Assembly: GCA_036377675.1 (NCBI GenBank)
Contig: DASUXY010000017.1
Coordinates: 67,152-131,151, forward strand
Origin: DASUXY01 sp036377675
GTDB lineage: Bacteria > Bacillota > Bacilli > Bacillales > Amphibacillaceae
Direction of reading: 5' to 3'
DNA: 64,000 nt
Shown: piece after piece, positions 16,996-26,512 of the stretch
Layout of the letters: each line of letters opens with the position of its first letter
Position numbering within the stretch: position 1 is the stretch's first letter
Notes under the pieces: generated by a model
Seen by the model: the letters and a program-made list of their open reading frames with translations, nothing else
The model's database searches: none
What the model was told of the DNA's origin: nothing
Made by a program: the position numbers and the translations under genes

Positions 16996-18144
16996 TTACG
17001 CCATACACCCAAGTTGTCTAGCAATGACAAGTCGTTGAACTTCAGATGTTCCTTCCCCGATTTCAAGTAATTTTGCATCTCGTAAATATCTTTCAACTTC
17101 ATATTCCCGCATATATCCGTAACCACCATGAATTTGAATCGCTTCATTCGCCGCTCGAAAAGCCGTTTCTGTTGCATACAATTTGGCAAAAGCTGCTTCT
17201 TTCGTAAATGGTTTTCCTTGATCTTTTAACCAAGCCGCTTTATAAACCATATTGCGAGCTAATTCTATTTCCATCGCCATATCAGCAATCTTAAATTGAA
17301 TCGCTTGGAAGTTAGCGATGGGCTTTCCAAATTGTGTGCGCTCCTTCGCATATTTTAACGCTCGATCGAGTGAAGCTTGCGCAATTCCTAACCCTAAAGA
17401 AGCGATTGAGATTCTTCCACCATCTAATGTATACAAAAACTGATTAAAGCCTTTTTCTAAATCACCAAGAAGATTTTCTTTCGGTACCCGAACATTTTCT
17501 AAAACAACTTCAGCTGTATCCGATCCACGAACACCCATTTTATCATAATTGCTCGTAATCGTTAGTCCTTCAGTATCTGTTGGAACAATGATTGATGAAA
17601 TAACTTTTCTTCCTATTTCATCTTTACCGGTGACAGCAGTTACGATAATTGTTTTAGCATAGCTAGCATTTGTAATAAATGATTTTTCACCATTAATTAC
17701 AAATTCATCCCCTTCAACTGTTGCGGTCGTTTGCGTACCACCAGCATCAGATCCGGCATTTGGTTCGGTTAATCCGAACGAACCGAGTGCTTTGCCTTCA
17801 GCTTGGGGAACTAAGTATGTTTCTTTTTGTTTTTCGGTCCCAAAATAATAAATCGGGCTCGCACCTAACGAAACTGTCGCTGCATAGCTTAATCCTGTAC
17901 CACCACAGACACGACCAATTTCTTCAACAGCGATTGCATATGATACCGTATCGCCACCGGAACCACCGTATTTTTCTGGAAAAGGTATCCCCATTAAGCC
18001 GAGTTTCCCCATTTTTTCAAAAATATCTTTTGGAAATTTTGCCTCTGTATCAATTTCAATCGCTCGCGGTTGAATGACCTCCTCAGCAAAATCTCGAACC
18101 ATTTCCTTGACCATCGCTTGTTCTTTAGACAATTCAAAGTTCAT
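16996..18144 (-). CDS. yngJ: Acyl-CoA dehydrogenase, isovaleryl-CoA dehydrogenase-like
   Basis: A 382-residue flavoprotein of normal family length. FGLTEPNAGSDAGGTQTTA binds the flavin, and YEVERYLRDAKLLEIGEGTSEVQR is the C-terminal signature. The catalytic Glu position near GYGYMREYEVERY is of the short/branched-chain type. With methylcrotonyl-type carboxylase and methylglutaconyl hydratase genes behind it, isovaleryl-CoA is the likeliest substrate. It heads the operon. GAGGGGG stands before ATG, and a palindrome fit for the TetR regulator lies 26 bases upstream. Confidence 0.9.
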   Translation of the reverse strand: MNFELSKEQAMVKEMVRDFAEEVIQPRAIEIDTEAKFPKDIFEKMGKLGLMGIPFPEKYGGSGGDTVSYAIAVEEIGRVCGGTGLSYAATVSLGASPIYYFGTEKQKETYLVPQAEGKALGSFGLTEPNAGSDAGGTQTTATVEGDEFVINGEKSFITNASYAKTIIVTAVTGKDEIGRKVISSIIVPTDTEGLTITSNYDKMGVRGSDTAEVVLENVRVPKENLLGDLEKGFNQFLYTLDGGRISIASLGLGIAQASLDRALKYAKERTQFGKPIANFQAIQFKIADMAMEIELARNMVYKAAWLKDQGKPFTKEAAFAKLYATETAFRAANEAIQIHGGYGYMREYEVERYLRDAKLLEIGEGTSEVQRLVIARQLGCMA

Positions 18145-18169
18145 GATTTAACCCCCTCGTTTAATCATA

Positions 18170-18187
18170 AGACCGACTAGTTGGTCT
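18170..18187. promoter_or_regulatory. Palindromic operator, probably for the adjacent TetR regulator
   Basis: AGACCGACTAGTTGGTCT is an 18-base dyad with one mismatched pair. It sits between the TetR gene and the acyl-CoA dehydrogenase start. Size, symmetry and position are typical of TetR-family operators. Binding by this regulator is inferred. Confidence 0.65.
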
Positions 18188-18239
18188 GTATGATGAAAAA
18201 AAATTCTTATAATGAATCTCATCCTAAAGACATATAAAC

Positions 18240-18869
18240 TTATCGCATAAAGAATGGCTTTTCAATTAACAGCTGTTCATAGGTAGATTCTGTACATGCA
18301 TCCTTTACTAAAATTGCATGTAAAATAAGGTCGACGTAAATATCACCAATTTCATCAATCGTATAGTTACCCGATTGTTTGTACCACTTATACGTCCAAT
18401 TAACCATTCCTAAAATAGCCATTCCCGTAATTTCTGTAGGTAATTCTTTACGAAATTCCCCAGCTTCTTTACCTTCACGTACAGCTTGGATAATAATTTG
18501 CTTAAACTGATCTCGCTTGTCTTTAATCAACTGTTTGTAGTTATCTTTTAAATAAATATGTTCTTGATAAAATACAAAGATGTGGGGTTTATACAAATCA
18601 AACACTTTTACAAAACTTTTAATAATGGCCTGGAGCTTCTTCGTTGGTGATTGATATGTTTCATTAGCAATTCTCGCTTTTTTCAATGCATAAGTTATGA
18701 ATGTATCGTGAATGACATATAATAATTCATCTTTAGAAGTGAAATGGTGATAGAACCCTCCTTTTGATGTTCCGACTTTTTCGACAATTTGATTAACTGT
18801 CACGCCGTGAAAACCGTATTCTTCAAATAAATACAACGATGAATCAATAATCTTATCTCGTAAATTCGT
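18240..18869 (-). CDS. TetR-family regulator with no canonical start codon
   Basis: A TetR-type repressor: the helix-turn-helix is in GVTVNQIVEKVGTSKGGFYHHFTSKDELL, and the ligand domain is about 140 residues. The first ATG/GTG/TTG in frame is TTG 18836, which would cut off most of helix 1 and has no ribosome site. The frame stays open upstream with family-like residues (LRDKIIDSSLYLFEEYGF). AGGAGGG at 18882-18876 stands six bases before an ACG at 18869, giving 209 residues. Either ACG (one base from ATG) is used, or the start has mutated. It probably controls the acyl-CoA operon next to it. Confidence 0.8.
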   Translation of the reverse strand, partial: TNLRDKIIDSSLYLFEEYGFHGVTVNQIVEKVGTSKGGFYHHFTSKDELLYVIHDTFITYALKKARIANETYQSPTKKLQAIIKSFVKVFDLYKPHIFVFYQEHIYLKDNYKQLIKDKRDQFKQIIIQAVREGKEAGEFRKELPTEITGMAILGMVNWTYKWYKQSGNYTIDEIGDIYVDLILHAILVKDACTESTYEQLLIEKPFFMR

Positions 18870-19000
18870 TAGAATCCCTCCTCTCTTTTTATATCGTTAC
18901 ATACATCGTAACATAGTTATCTGAATATATAAAGTGTTTATAATGATTAAAACAATGAAAATGTGAATTGGCATAATGCCCATAAGTTGACATACTTTTA

Positions 19001-19029
19001 TAAAAAAAGAGGCGGTATTTCACCGCCTC
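19001..19029 (-). terminator. Terminator after parC
   Basis: GAGGCGGT / ACCGCCTC pair over a five-base loop, followed on the minus strand by TTTTTTTATA. It begins 29 bases past the parC stop. Confidence 0.9.
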
Positions 19030-19057
19030 CTCGTTATATGCAATATATGCAATCATT

Positions 19058-21502
19058 TTACTCAGATTTCGGAAATGGTATCTCATACGGGGCATGTTTC
19101 CACACTTCTGTAACTTCCCCGACATGATCCGTATCGACTACAAAAGATCCATTACTCGTTCGCTCGCTAACCGTTAATGTTAATGGATAGACATCATGAA
19201 CTTCTTCATTAGCGGTGCGAAAATGAATGGTATCCTCATCGTCTATAACAAAAAATCCTCTAATTCGGTGTGGCTTGCTTTTCAATTCACGAAGCATCAA
19301 CACTCCACGCCGAGCTCGAGGCGTTTTTTCAAAATCCCGCAAACTCATTCGTTTACATGCCCCGCGTTGAGTCACTATGACTAGTGATGGGTCGGAATTT
19401 TGAATCACTTGGCCACTAACAACATATTCATTTTCTTTCAATTGAATAGACTTCACTCCTGCTGCTCGAGGTCCGACAACTGATATTTCAGATGTATCAT
19501 ACCAAAGACCGTAGCCGGCATTTGAAGCAACAAACACTTCATCATCTTCATCTGTTAGATGTACATTGACCACTTCATCATCATCTTTTAAATGGATGGC
19601 AATGAGAGCACGTAAATGTCTTTGGGCTTTATATTTTATTAACTCACTTCGTTTAGTCATCCCATTTTTTGTGAAAAACAACAAATATTTACTTTGGTCA
19701 AAGTCTCGTACCGGGATACATTGGACAACCCGCTCATCTTTTTCAAGCGTAACTAAATTGGAAAGATGTTGGCCCATGTCTTTCCATCGAATATCTGGCA
19801 ATTCATGTACGGGAGCAAAAATATATCGTCCTCTATTTGTAAATAATAACAAGTTATCTGTCGTATTAACCTCTACAAGACGGACGAGATGATCATCATC
19901 TTTCATCGCAAAATCTTCACCATTAGAAGCCCCATATGAACGTAAACTCGTCCGTTTAATATATCCATCTTCTGTTATTGATACAAGTACATCTTCACTG
20001 GCAACGACAACTTCTATATCTATTTTCAATTTCTCGATTTCTTCTTCGATTGTTGTTCGTCGTGGATCACCATATGTTTTTTGAAGCTTTCGTAAATCTT
20101 TTTTTACCGTTTGCAATAACTTTTTTTCACTAGATAAAATCGATTCAAGATAGGCAATTGTATTTTGAAGCTCCTCTGCTTCTTTTTGTAATGCGGTGAT
20201 GTCTGTATTCGTTAACCGATACAATTGTAACGTTACAATTGCTTCTGCTTGCGCTTCTGTAAATTCATATTGCTCAATGATCCGCTTCTTTGCATCTTGT
20301 TTATCTTTCGATGCACGAATCGTTTGAATTAAATCATCTAAAACAGAAATTGCTTTCACTAAACCTTCTACAATATGCGCTCGTTCTTTCGCTTTTGTTA
20401 AATCATAAGTCGTTTGTCTCGTAACAACTTCTTTTTGATGCGAAATATAAGCTTCTAAAATTTGCGATAGCGATAATAATTGAGGTGTATGATCTTGAAT
20501 GGCAACCATATTGAAATTGTAAGTTACTTGTAAATCAGTATGCTTATATAAATAATGAAGCACACCTTCACTGTTAACGTCTTTTTTAAGCTCGATGACG
20601 ACTCGTAACCCCGTTCGATCTGTTTCATCGCGTACTTCAGCGATTCCTTCGACTTTTCGATCCAATCTTAATTCATCAATTTTTTTAACCATATTCGCTT
20701 TGTTCACATCGTATGGTATTTCATCGATGATAATTTGTTCGCGGTTACTACGAAGACGTTCAATCGTTGCCCGACCTCGGACTACGACTCTACCTTTTCC
20801 AGTTTCATAAGCTTTTCGGAGTCCGTCCACTCCTTGAATGATTCCACCAGTCGGAAAATCTGGACCTTTGATGACTTTCATCAACTCATCTACGGAGATG
20901 TTCGGCCGATCGATTTTCATAATGACTGCGTCGATTACCTCACCCAAATTATGAGGAGGTATATCTGTTGCATAACCAGCTGAAATCCCCGTTGAACCGT
21001 TGACTAATAGGTTGGGAAATTTTGCGGGAAGGACAATTGGTTCTTTCAGTGTATCATCAAAATTCGGAATAAAGTCTACCGTTTCTTTATGAATATCTCG
21101 TAGTAATTCAGACGCAAAGCTTGAAAGTCTTGCTTCTGTATAACGCATTGCAGCTGCGGGGTCACCATCTACGCTCCCATTGTTACCGTGCATTTCTACG
21201 AGAATGTTACGCATTTTCCAATCTTGACTGAGTCGGACCATCGCATCGTACACAGACGTATCGCCGTGCGGATGATAATTACCGATAACAGTACCGACCG
21301 TTTTTGCCGCTTTTCGAAAATTTTTATCATGGGTATTATTTTCTTCGAACATCGCATATAAAATACGGCGTTGTACGGGCTTTAACCCATCGCGGACATC
21401 CGGTAATGCTCGGTCTTGAATAATATATTTACTATACCTTCCGAATCTGTCACCGATTACCTCTTCTAATGGAAGGTCTAAAAACTTTTCAGGTTGTGAC
21501 AA
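19058..21502 (-). CDS. parC: DNA topoisomerase IV subunit A
   Basis: An 814-residue type IIA topoisomerase breakage-reunion subunit. It decatenates daughter chromosomes together with ParE. The active-site Tyr lies in AAMRYTEARLS. The quinolone-pocket segment HPHGDTSVYDAMVR carries Thr-Ser and Asp at the positions usually altered in resistance. The C-terminal half has the beta-pinwheel repeats. Length and its place directly after parE separate it from GyrA. GGAGG precedes ATG. The gap to parE is 78 bases. Confidence 0.95.
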   Translation of the reverse strand: MSQPEKFLDLPLEEVIGDRFGRYSKYIIQDRALPDVRDGLKPVQRRILYAMFEENNTHDKNFRKAAKTVGTVIGNYHPHGDTSVYDAMVRLSQDWKMRNILVEMHGNNGSVDGDPAAAMRYTEARLSSFASELLRDIHKETVDFIPNFDDTLKEPIVLPAKFPNLLVNGSTGISAGYATDIPPHNLGEVIDAVIMKIDRPNISVDELMKVIKGPDFPTGGIIQGVDGLRKAYETGKGRVVVRGRATIERLRSNREQIIIDEIPYDVNKANMVKKIDELRLDRKVEGIAEVRDETDRTGLRVVIELKKDVNSEGVLHYLYKHTDLQVTYNFNMVAIQDHTPQLLSLSQILEAYISHQKEVVTRQTTYDLTKAKERAHIVEGLVKAISVLDDLIQTIRASKDKQDAKKRIIEQYEFTEAQAEAIVTLQLYRLTNTDITALQKEAEELQNTIAYLESILSSEKKLLQTVKKDLRKLQKTYGDPRRTTIEEEIEKLKIDIEVVVASEDVLVSITEDGYIKRTSLRSYGASNGEDFAMKDDDHLVRLVEVNTTDNLLLFTNRGRYIFAPVHELPDIRWKDMGQHLSNLVTLEKDERVVQCIPVRDFDQSKYLLFFTKNGMTKRSELIKYKAQRHLRALIAIHLKDDDEVVNVHLTDEDDEVFVASNAGYGLWYDTSEISVVGPRAAGVKSIQLKENEYVVSGQVIQNSDPSLVIVTQRGACKRMSLRDFEKTPRARRGVLMLRELKSKPHRIRGFFVIDDEDTIHFRTANEEVHDVYPLTLTVSERTSNGSFVVDTDHVGEVTEVWKHAPYEIPFPKSE

Positions 21503-21580
21503 ACTGATTCCTCCTTACATTGAACTTCATGATACGTATATTTACGAGCGATTAATCGATTATATATTTTGTACAGCTAC

Positions 21581-23533
21581 TTACATATGAATTTTGTCAT
21601 TATCAAGGATATTCGTATCTTCTTCCATACTAAAAGCGACGTTTTTCTCAATCCACGCTCTTCTCGGTTCAACTTTGTCGCCCATTAATGTTGAAACTCT
21701 CCGTTCAGCACGTGCTAAATCATCGATCGTCACTCGAATTAATGTTCTCGTTTCGGGATTCATCGTCGTTTCCCATAATTGATCAGCGTTCATTTCACCT
21801 AACCCTTTATATCGTTGTACATCGTATCCTTTTTTAAACGAGGTGGTCGTTTCTTTCAGCTCTTGTTCGTTCCAAGCGTACACAATTTTTTCTCGTTTTC
21901 CTTTTCCTTTTGATACTTTATAAAGGGGTGGTAATGCTAAATACACTTTCCCAGCTTTTACTAGAGGTCGCATGTAGCGATAAAAAAACGTTAATAAGAG
22001 TACTTGAATGTGAGCCCCATCTGTGTCAGCATCCGTCATAATGATGATTTTATCATATTGCACATCATCTAGTGAAAAATCTCCACCGACACCAGCACCA
22101 ATCGTATGGATGATTGTCGAGATTTCTTCATTTTTCATGATGTCTTCAATTTTAGCTTTTTCTGTGTTAATGACTTTTCCACGTAATGGTAAGATAGCTT
22201 GGAACTTGCGATCCCGCCCTTGTTTTGCTGATCCACCTGCCGAATCCCCCTCTACTAAATACAATTCATTCCGTTTTGGATTTCGCGATTGAGCAGGGGT
22301 TAACTTACCACTAAGCAACGTATCTTTTTTACGTTTTTTTCGACCGGTTCGCGCCTCTTCACGAGCTTTACGAGCAGCTTCACGAGCATGTTGTGCTTTG
22401 ATTGCTTTTTTTATTAATAATCCAGCTATATCCGGATTTTCTTGTAAAAAATAGGAAAGCTGTTCCGAAATAATTGCATCCACTGCTGACCGCGCTTCAG
22501 ATGTTCCTAATCGACCTTTTGTTTGTCCTTCGAATTGGAGTAATTGTTCAGGAATCCGTACGGAGACAACCGCCATTAACCCTTCACGTACGTCTGAACC
22601 ATCCAAGTTTTTATCTTTCTCTTTTAGTAAATCGATTCTTCGTGCATGTTCATTAAAGGTACGTGTAATCGCTGAGCGTGCCCCCGATTCGTGAGTGCCT
22701 CCATCTTTTGTCCGCACATGGTTTACAAATGAAAGCATGTTTTCAGCATACCCATCGTTGAATTGAAAAGCAAAATCAACTTCAATACCGTCCTGCTCAC
22801 CGGAAAATGAAACAACTTCATGAAGCGAATCTTTATCCTCATTTAAATAATGAACAAAAGAGACTAAGCCATCCGGATATTCGAACTGCTCTTTTTCGTC
22901 ATAGCGCTTATCGATGACCTCAATATTTAACCCTTTGAATAAAAAAGCAGCTTCTCTCAATCGCTCGGAAATCGTTTCATAATCAAAAACTGCCGTCGAA
23001 AAGATGGTCGCATCCGGTTTAAAATGTATGATTGTACCTGTTTTTCCTGTCGTTCCTTTTTGAGCAACAGGATTGACAGGAAGACCACCATTTTCAAACT
23101 TTTGGTAATAAATAGAGCCGTCTCGATATGTTGTAACTTCCATCCATTCAGATAATGCATTCACAACGGCTGCACCTACCCCATGTAATCCACCACTCGT
23201 TTGATAGCCTCCTTGCCCAAACTTACCACCCGCATGTAACATTGTAAAAATGACTTCCATCGTTGACTTACCCGTTTCATGCGTGCCAGCTGGAATCCCT
23301 CGACCATGGTCTTTTATGGAAATGCTATTATCTTCATGAATCGTTACTGTAATACGATCACCATACCCAGCTAAAGCTTCATCAATAGCATTGTCAACGA
23401 TTTCAAAAACTAAATGATGCAATCCACGATGATCTGTACTTCCGATATACATTCCAGGTCGTTTGCGAACTGCTTCAAGTCCTTCTAACACTTGAATTGA
23501 ATCTTCCGAGTAGTTCAAGGATTTCTTTACCAA
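21581..23533 (-). CDS. parE: DNA topoisomerase IV subunit B
   Basis: A 650-residue GHKL ATPase and TOPRIM subunit. VLEGLEAVRKRPGMYIGST opens the protein. EIVDNAIDEALAGY and DHGRGIP bind ATP and Mg. The TOPRIM motifs are EGDSAGGSAKQGRDR and the DADTDGAHI acidic cluster. The start is TTG 23533 behind GATGGAG; no in-frame ATG gives a complete N-terminus. It is the first gene of a parE-parC operon as in B. subtilis. Confidence 0.95.
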   Translation of the reverse strand: MVKKSLNYSEDSIQVLEGLEAVRKRPGMYIGSTDHRGLHHLVFEIVDNAIDEALAGYGDRITVTIHEDNSISIKDHGRGIPAGTHETGKSTMEVIFTMLHAGGKFGQGGYQTSGGLHGVGAAVVNALSEWMEVTTYRDGSIYYQKFENGGLPVNPVAQKGTTGKTGTIIHFKPDATIFSTAVFDYETISERLREAAFLFKGLNIEVIDKRYDEKEQFEYPDGLVSFVHYLNEDKDSLHEVVSFSGEQDGIEVDFAFQFNDGYAENMLSFVNHVRTKDGGTHESGARSAITRTFNEHARRIDLLKEKDKNLDGSDVREGLMAVVSVRIPEQLLQFEGQTKGRLGTSEARSAVDAIISEQLSYFLQENPDIAGLLIKKAIKAQHAREAARKAREEARTGRKKRKKDTLLSGKLTPAQSRNPKRNELYLVEGDSAGGSAKQGRDRKFQAILPLRGKVINTEKAKIEDIMKNEEISTIIHTIGAGVGGDFSLDDVQYDKIIIMTDADTDGAHIQVLLLTFFYRYMRPLVKAGKVYLALPPLYKVSKGKGKREKIVYAWNEQELKETTTSFKKGYDVQRYKGLGEMNADQLWETTMNPETRTLIRVTIDDLARAERRVSTLMGDKVEPRRAWIEKNVAFSMEEDTNILDNDKIHM

Positions 23534-23662
23534 AACTCCATCGACTCCTTTTATCTATTCAAACGTCTGTTACTATAGTCAATCGTAACATGAAAAGAGA
23601 ACTGATGTTTGCATTAAAACTAAAATAACATCATCTCTTCTCATTTTAAAAAAATATTGTTA

Positions 23663-23805
23663 GAAAAAGAAGCTGGGACATAAGTTAAAAATGAGTTGAT
23701 TTTAGGTTAAATCATAAAAGTAGAACCGCATGAAATCAAGGTTTTTAAATTAGATTTCATGCGGTTTATTCATTTTAAAAAAGTTTTGTCCCAGCCTCTT
23801 TTTTC
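23663..23805. repeat. Nested inverted-repeat intergenic element
   Basis: The outer arms carry GCTGGGACA (23672-23680) and TGTCCCAGC (23787-23795), and extend to about 17 pairs with one mismatch (AAAAAGA/GGCTGGGACA type). Between them is a perfect 13-base-pair inner stem, ACCGCATGAAATC at 23725-23737 and its complement at 23753-23765. The layout resembles GGCTGGGACA-type intergenic repeats of Firmicutes. The outer right arm ends in TTTTTT, so it may also act as a terminator on the plus strand. Copy number in the genome cannot be seen from one window. Confidence 0.7.
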
Positions 23806-23810
23806 GCTAG

Positions 23811-24227
23811 TTATTTGACAAGTATGGAGTGTGCGACTTTAATACACATATCCATAATTACTGTAAAATCCCGCTCTTTCAAATATTCATAAGCGCCTTC
23901 GTGAACGACACCTTGCTGTGCCCAAAAGACTTTACAGTCCGTCTTAGCCGCTTCTTTAGCGATGTCCGGTAAAAACTCCGGTCGTCTAAAAACGTTAATA
24001 ATATCAATGTCTTCTTTTATATCTGTTAATGAATCATAAGCCTTCTCCCCGAGAACTTCATCAACTGTTGGATTGACAGGGATGATTTTGTACCCACTTT
24101 CCTGCATTATTTTCGAAATTTCGTGTGAGGTGCGTTCTGGATTCGCTGATAAGCCTACGACCGCTATCGTTTTTGCTTCTTCTAAAATCTCTCTAATCTG
24201 GTCATTGTCTGGGTTTTTCCATGTCAT
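23811..24227 (-). CDS. yneT: CoA-binding domain protein YneT
   Basis: A 138-residue Rossmann-fold protein of the CoA_binding family. The N-terminal strand and loop TIAVVGLSANPERTSHEI is the nucleotide-binding segment. DIINVFRRPEFLPDIA and FWAQQGVVHEGA are the other conserved blocks. Similar domains occur in succinyl-CoA synthetase alpha subunits, but the reaction of the stand-alone form is not established. AAGGAGG precedes ATG. It is divergent from plsY, as in B. subtilis. Confidence 0.88.
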   Translation of the reverse strand: MTWKNPDNDQIREILEEAKTIAVVGLSANPERTSHEISKIMQESGYKIIPVNPTVDEVLGEKAYDSLTDIKEDIDIINVFRRPEFLPDIAKEAAKTDCKVFWAQQGVVHEGAYEYLKERDFTVIMDMCIKVAHSILVK

Positions 24228-24506
24228 CTCGTTTCCTCCTTATGTTGTTTCATTCAACGGTTTCATTTCCTAATCCTACTATACAGCTTAATGGATTGCC
24301 AATTTTATCTACTTATCACAGAAGGTAGCACCGATACATTTACACAATTCGATAAAGTAATCTTTTGAAAAGATACCATAAATATCGTCAATATTCAAAT
24401 TCAGAAAATGTTATTCTTTCACGAGCAACTTCATGGTAGAATATACAGTAGTTAAACTATATGAATGGAAAAATGAATGGAAAAACGAATGAAAGTAGGT
24501 GAGTCA

Positions 24507-25109
24507 ATGGACTATCTTGTTTTTGCGATCATTGCTTATGTGTTGGGGTCGATCCCTTCAGGACTCATCGTAGGGAAAATTGGCTATAACATCGATATCC
24601 GCGAACACGGTAGCGGCAACCTTGGTGCAACGAATACATTCCGAATTCTCGGAATAAAAGCGGGAATTATTGTCGTTTTAGCAGACGTATTAAAAGGAAC
24701 GATAGCGACGTTAATTCCTCTCCTATTCGACGCAGATGTATACCGACTAGCCATAGGCGTGTTTGCCGTTTTAGGTCATACATATCCCGTTTTTGCCCAG
24801 TTTAAAGGCGGAAAAGCTGTCGCAACTTCTGGTGGAATTATTTTAGGTGTAAGTCCACTATTATTCATTATGATTTTATGTTCATTTTTAGTGACGCTCT
24901 ATCTCACAAAATATGTTTCTCTTTCCTCGATGATTACGGCAATTGTAGCAGTCATCGTGTCCATCTTTTTAAAAGATATCGGACTCATTGTTGTGACGAG
25001 TGCACTGACGATTTTTGTATTCTATCGACATAAAGATAATATTAAACGGATTCGAAATAAAACAGAGCCGAAAATTACGTGGATGGAAAACAATAACGAC
25101 GACATATAG
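24507..25109 (+). CDS. plsY: Acyl-phosphate:glycerol-3-phosphate acyltransferase
   Basis: A 200-residue integral membrane enzyme. It moves the acyl chain from acyl-phosphate to sn-1 of glycerol 3-phosphate, the first step of phospholipid synthesis. The three family motifs are present: GSIPSG, HGSGNLGATN, and GHTYPVFAQFKGGKAVATSGG. About five membrane segments can be traced. The open frame begins at 24477, but ATG 24507, five bases behind AGGTGA, starts at the first membrane helix and is chosen. It is divergent from yneT. Confidence 0.93.
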   Translation: MDYLVFAIIAYVLGSIPSGLIVGKIGYNIDIREHGSGNLGATNTFRILGIKAGIIVVLADVLKGTIATLIPLLFDADVYRLAIGVFAVLGHTYPVFAQFKGGKAVATSGGIILGVSPLLFIMILCSFLVTLYLTKYVSLSSMITAIVAVIVSIFLKDIGLIVVTSALTIFVFYRHKDNIKRIRNKTEPKITWMENNNDDI

Positions 25110-25205
25110 AAACTTTATCAATGGAACGGAATGTTTGAATATCATATATAGTTTCAGTATACTTTGATGTAAAATTGTCACACACATTGAAAGAGGGACG
25201 TATCG

Positions 25206-26135
25206 ATGAAGAAAAATAAAACGATTCGACATAAACGGTTACCGAGTAAGGAAGAGCGACTGAAACTATTTGGATCTGTTGCTCCAGGACCGAAAAGTAA
25301 ACCGATCGAAAAAGATAAGATGGCAGACGTTCAAAATACGAAAAAGGACTTTTTATTCGCGTTAGATGCTGTCGGCATATCAAATGTCAAACATCCGGTC
25401 ACTGTAAAAAGTCATCTATACCCAACTACTCAAACGAGTATCGGTGTTTTTAGTTTCACTTCCGGTATTGATCAAATAAGTAAAGGGACAAATATGAGCC
25501 GATTTACAGAACAGCTTCATCAATATTATAAAAATGGATTTGTTGCTGATTTCACCTCAATGAAACAATTCGCAAAAGAATTAGCTCAGCGTCTCGAACA
25601 AAGTGATGCCACCGTTGAGTTGTCATTCCCTTGGTTTTATGAACGAAGCGGTCCAAATTCAGGGCTGTCGGGATTAAATCATGCAGATGTAACAATGTCT
25701 GTAACGTATGATCAACAAACAGGATTCTCAACTAGAGCGGCATTAACTGTACAAATAACGACACTGTGTCCATGTTCAAAAGACATTAGCGAATATAGTG
25801 CGCATAATCAAAGGGGAAACGTCTCGATGGATATTACTGTAGCAGATGACTTCGACGAACAAGCCGTTGATTGGAAGTCTACTCTATTAGAAGCGGCAGA
25901 AAGTAATGCGAGTGCAAAACTTCATCCTGTTCTGAAGCGCCCAGATGAGAAAGTAGTCACCGAACAAGCGTATGAAAATCCACGGTTTGTAGAAGATATT
26001 GTTCGCTTAGTAGCTGCTGATCTATATGAACTTCCTTTTGTTCATCAATTTAAAGTATCGTGCCGAAATGAAGAATCTATTCATATGCATGATGCCATTG
26101 CATCCATCAGCTATGATAAAACAGAGGAAACGTAA
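25206..26135 (+). CDS. folE2: GTP cyclohydrolase I type B (FolE2)
   Basis: A 309-residue tunnelling-fold enzyme that turns GTP into 7,8-dihydroneopterin triphosphate, the first step of folate synthesis. The motif TTLCPCSKDISEYSAHNQRG carries the metal-binding cysteine and is typical of FolE2. FolE2 works with metals other than zinc and is often induced when zinc is short. No clear Zur box was seen in the 96 bases upstream. GAGGGA precedes ATG. A weak seven-base-pair hairpin at 26140-26158 follows the stop. Confidence 0.93.
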   Translation: MKKNKTIRHKRLPSKEERLKLFGSVAPGPKSKPIEKDKMADVQNTKKDFLFALDAVGISNVKHPVTVKSHLYPTTQTSIGVFSFTSGIDQISKGTNMSRFTEQLHQYYKNGFVADFTSMKQFAKELAQRLEQSDATVELSFPWFYERSGPNSGLSGLNHADVTMSVTYDQQTGFSTRAALTVQITTLCPCSKDISEYSAHNQRGNVSMDITVADDFDEQAVDWKSTLLEAAESNASAKLHPVLKRPDEKVVTEQAYENPRFVEDIVRLVAADLYELPFVHQFKVSCRNEESIHMHDAIASISYDKTEET

Positions 26136-26189
26136 TCAGCGAGGGTTTTTTACCCTCGTCAATAAGCAGCACGATGAAAGGAAATGCAT

Positions 26190-26435
26190 ATGAAACATAT
26201 TTTAATTTGGATGATAACATTTTATCGTAAAGCGATTAGTCCATTTAAACCGCCTTCATGCCGTTTTTATCCGACGTGTTCAAAATATGGATTGGAAGCT
26301 ATTCAACGGTTTGGAGCGTTAAAAGGAGGCTATTTAACATTAAAACGCATGAGTAAATGCCATCCTTTCCATGAAGGTGGAGTTGATTTGGTTCCTGAAA
26401 AGAAAGAACATAAAAGTGATTCCTCTCATTCATGA
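26190..26435 (+). CDS. yidD: YidD family membrane-insertion efficiency factor
   Basis: An 81-residue basic protein with an amphipathic N-terminal helix and the family core PSCRFYPTCSKYGLEAI, followed by CHPFHEGGVDLVP. YidD homologues assist YidC-dependent membrane protein insertion. The frame opens at ATG 26184, but that codon is only one base from AAAGGA. ATG 26190 is seven bases away and gives the normal N-terminus. The gene is unlinked here to rnpA or yidC. Confidence 0.92.
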   Translation: MKHILIWMITFYRKAISPFKPPSCRFYPTCSKYGLEAIQRFGALKGGYLTLKRMSKCHPFHEGGVDLVPEKKEHKSDSSHS

Positions 26436-26512
26436 AACGCATAGATTGTAAATGTTAAAAGGACACAATCATCCCTTCATTTAGGAACATGCGTTTAAAG
26501 GAGTTGGCTTCA

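Noticed and set aside
16941..17189. N-terminal extension of the biotin carboxylase frame
   Set aside because: It lies inside the acyl-CoA dehydrogenase gene in another frame. ATG 16940 has a ribosome site and the conserved N-terminus.
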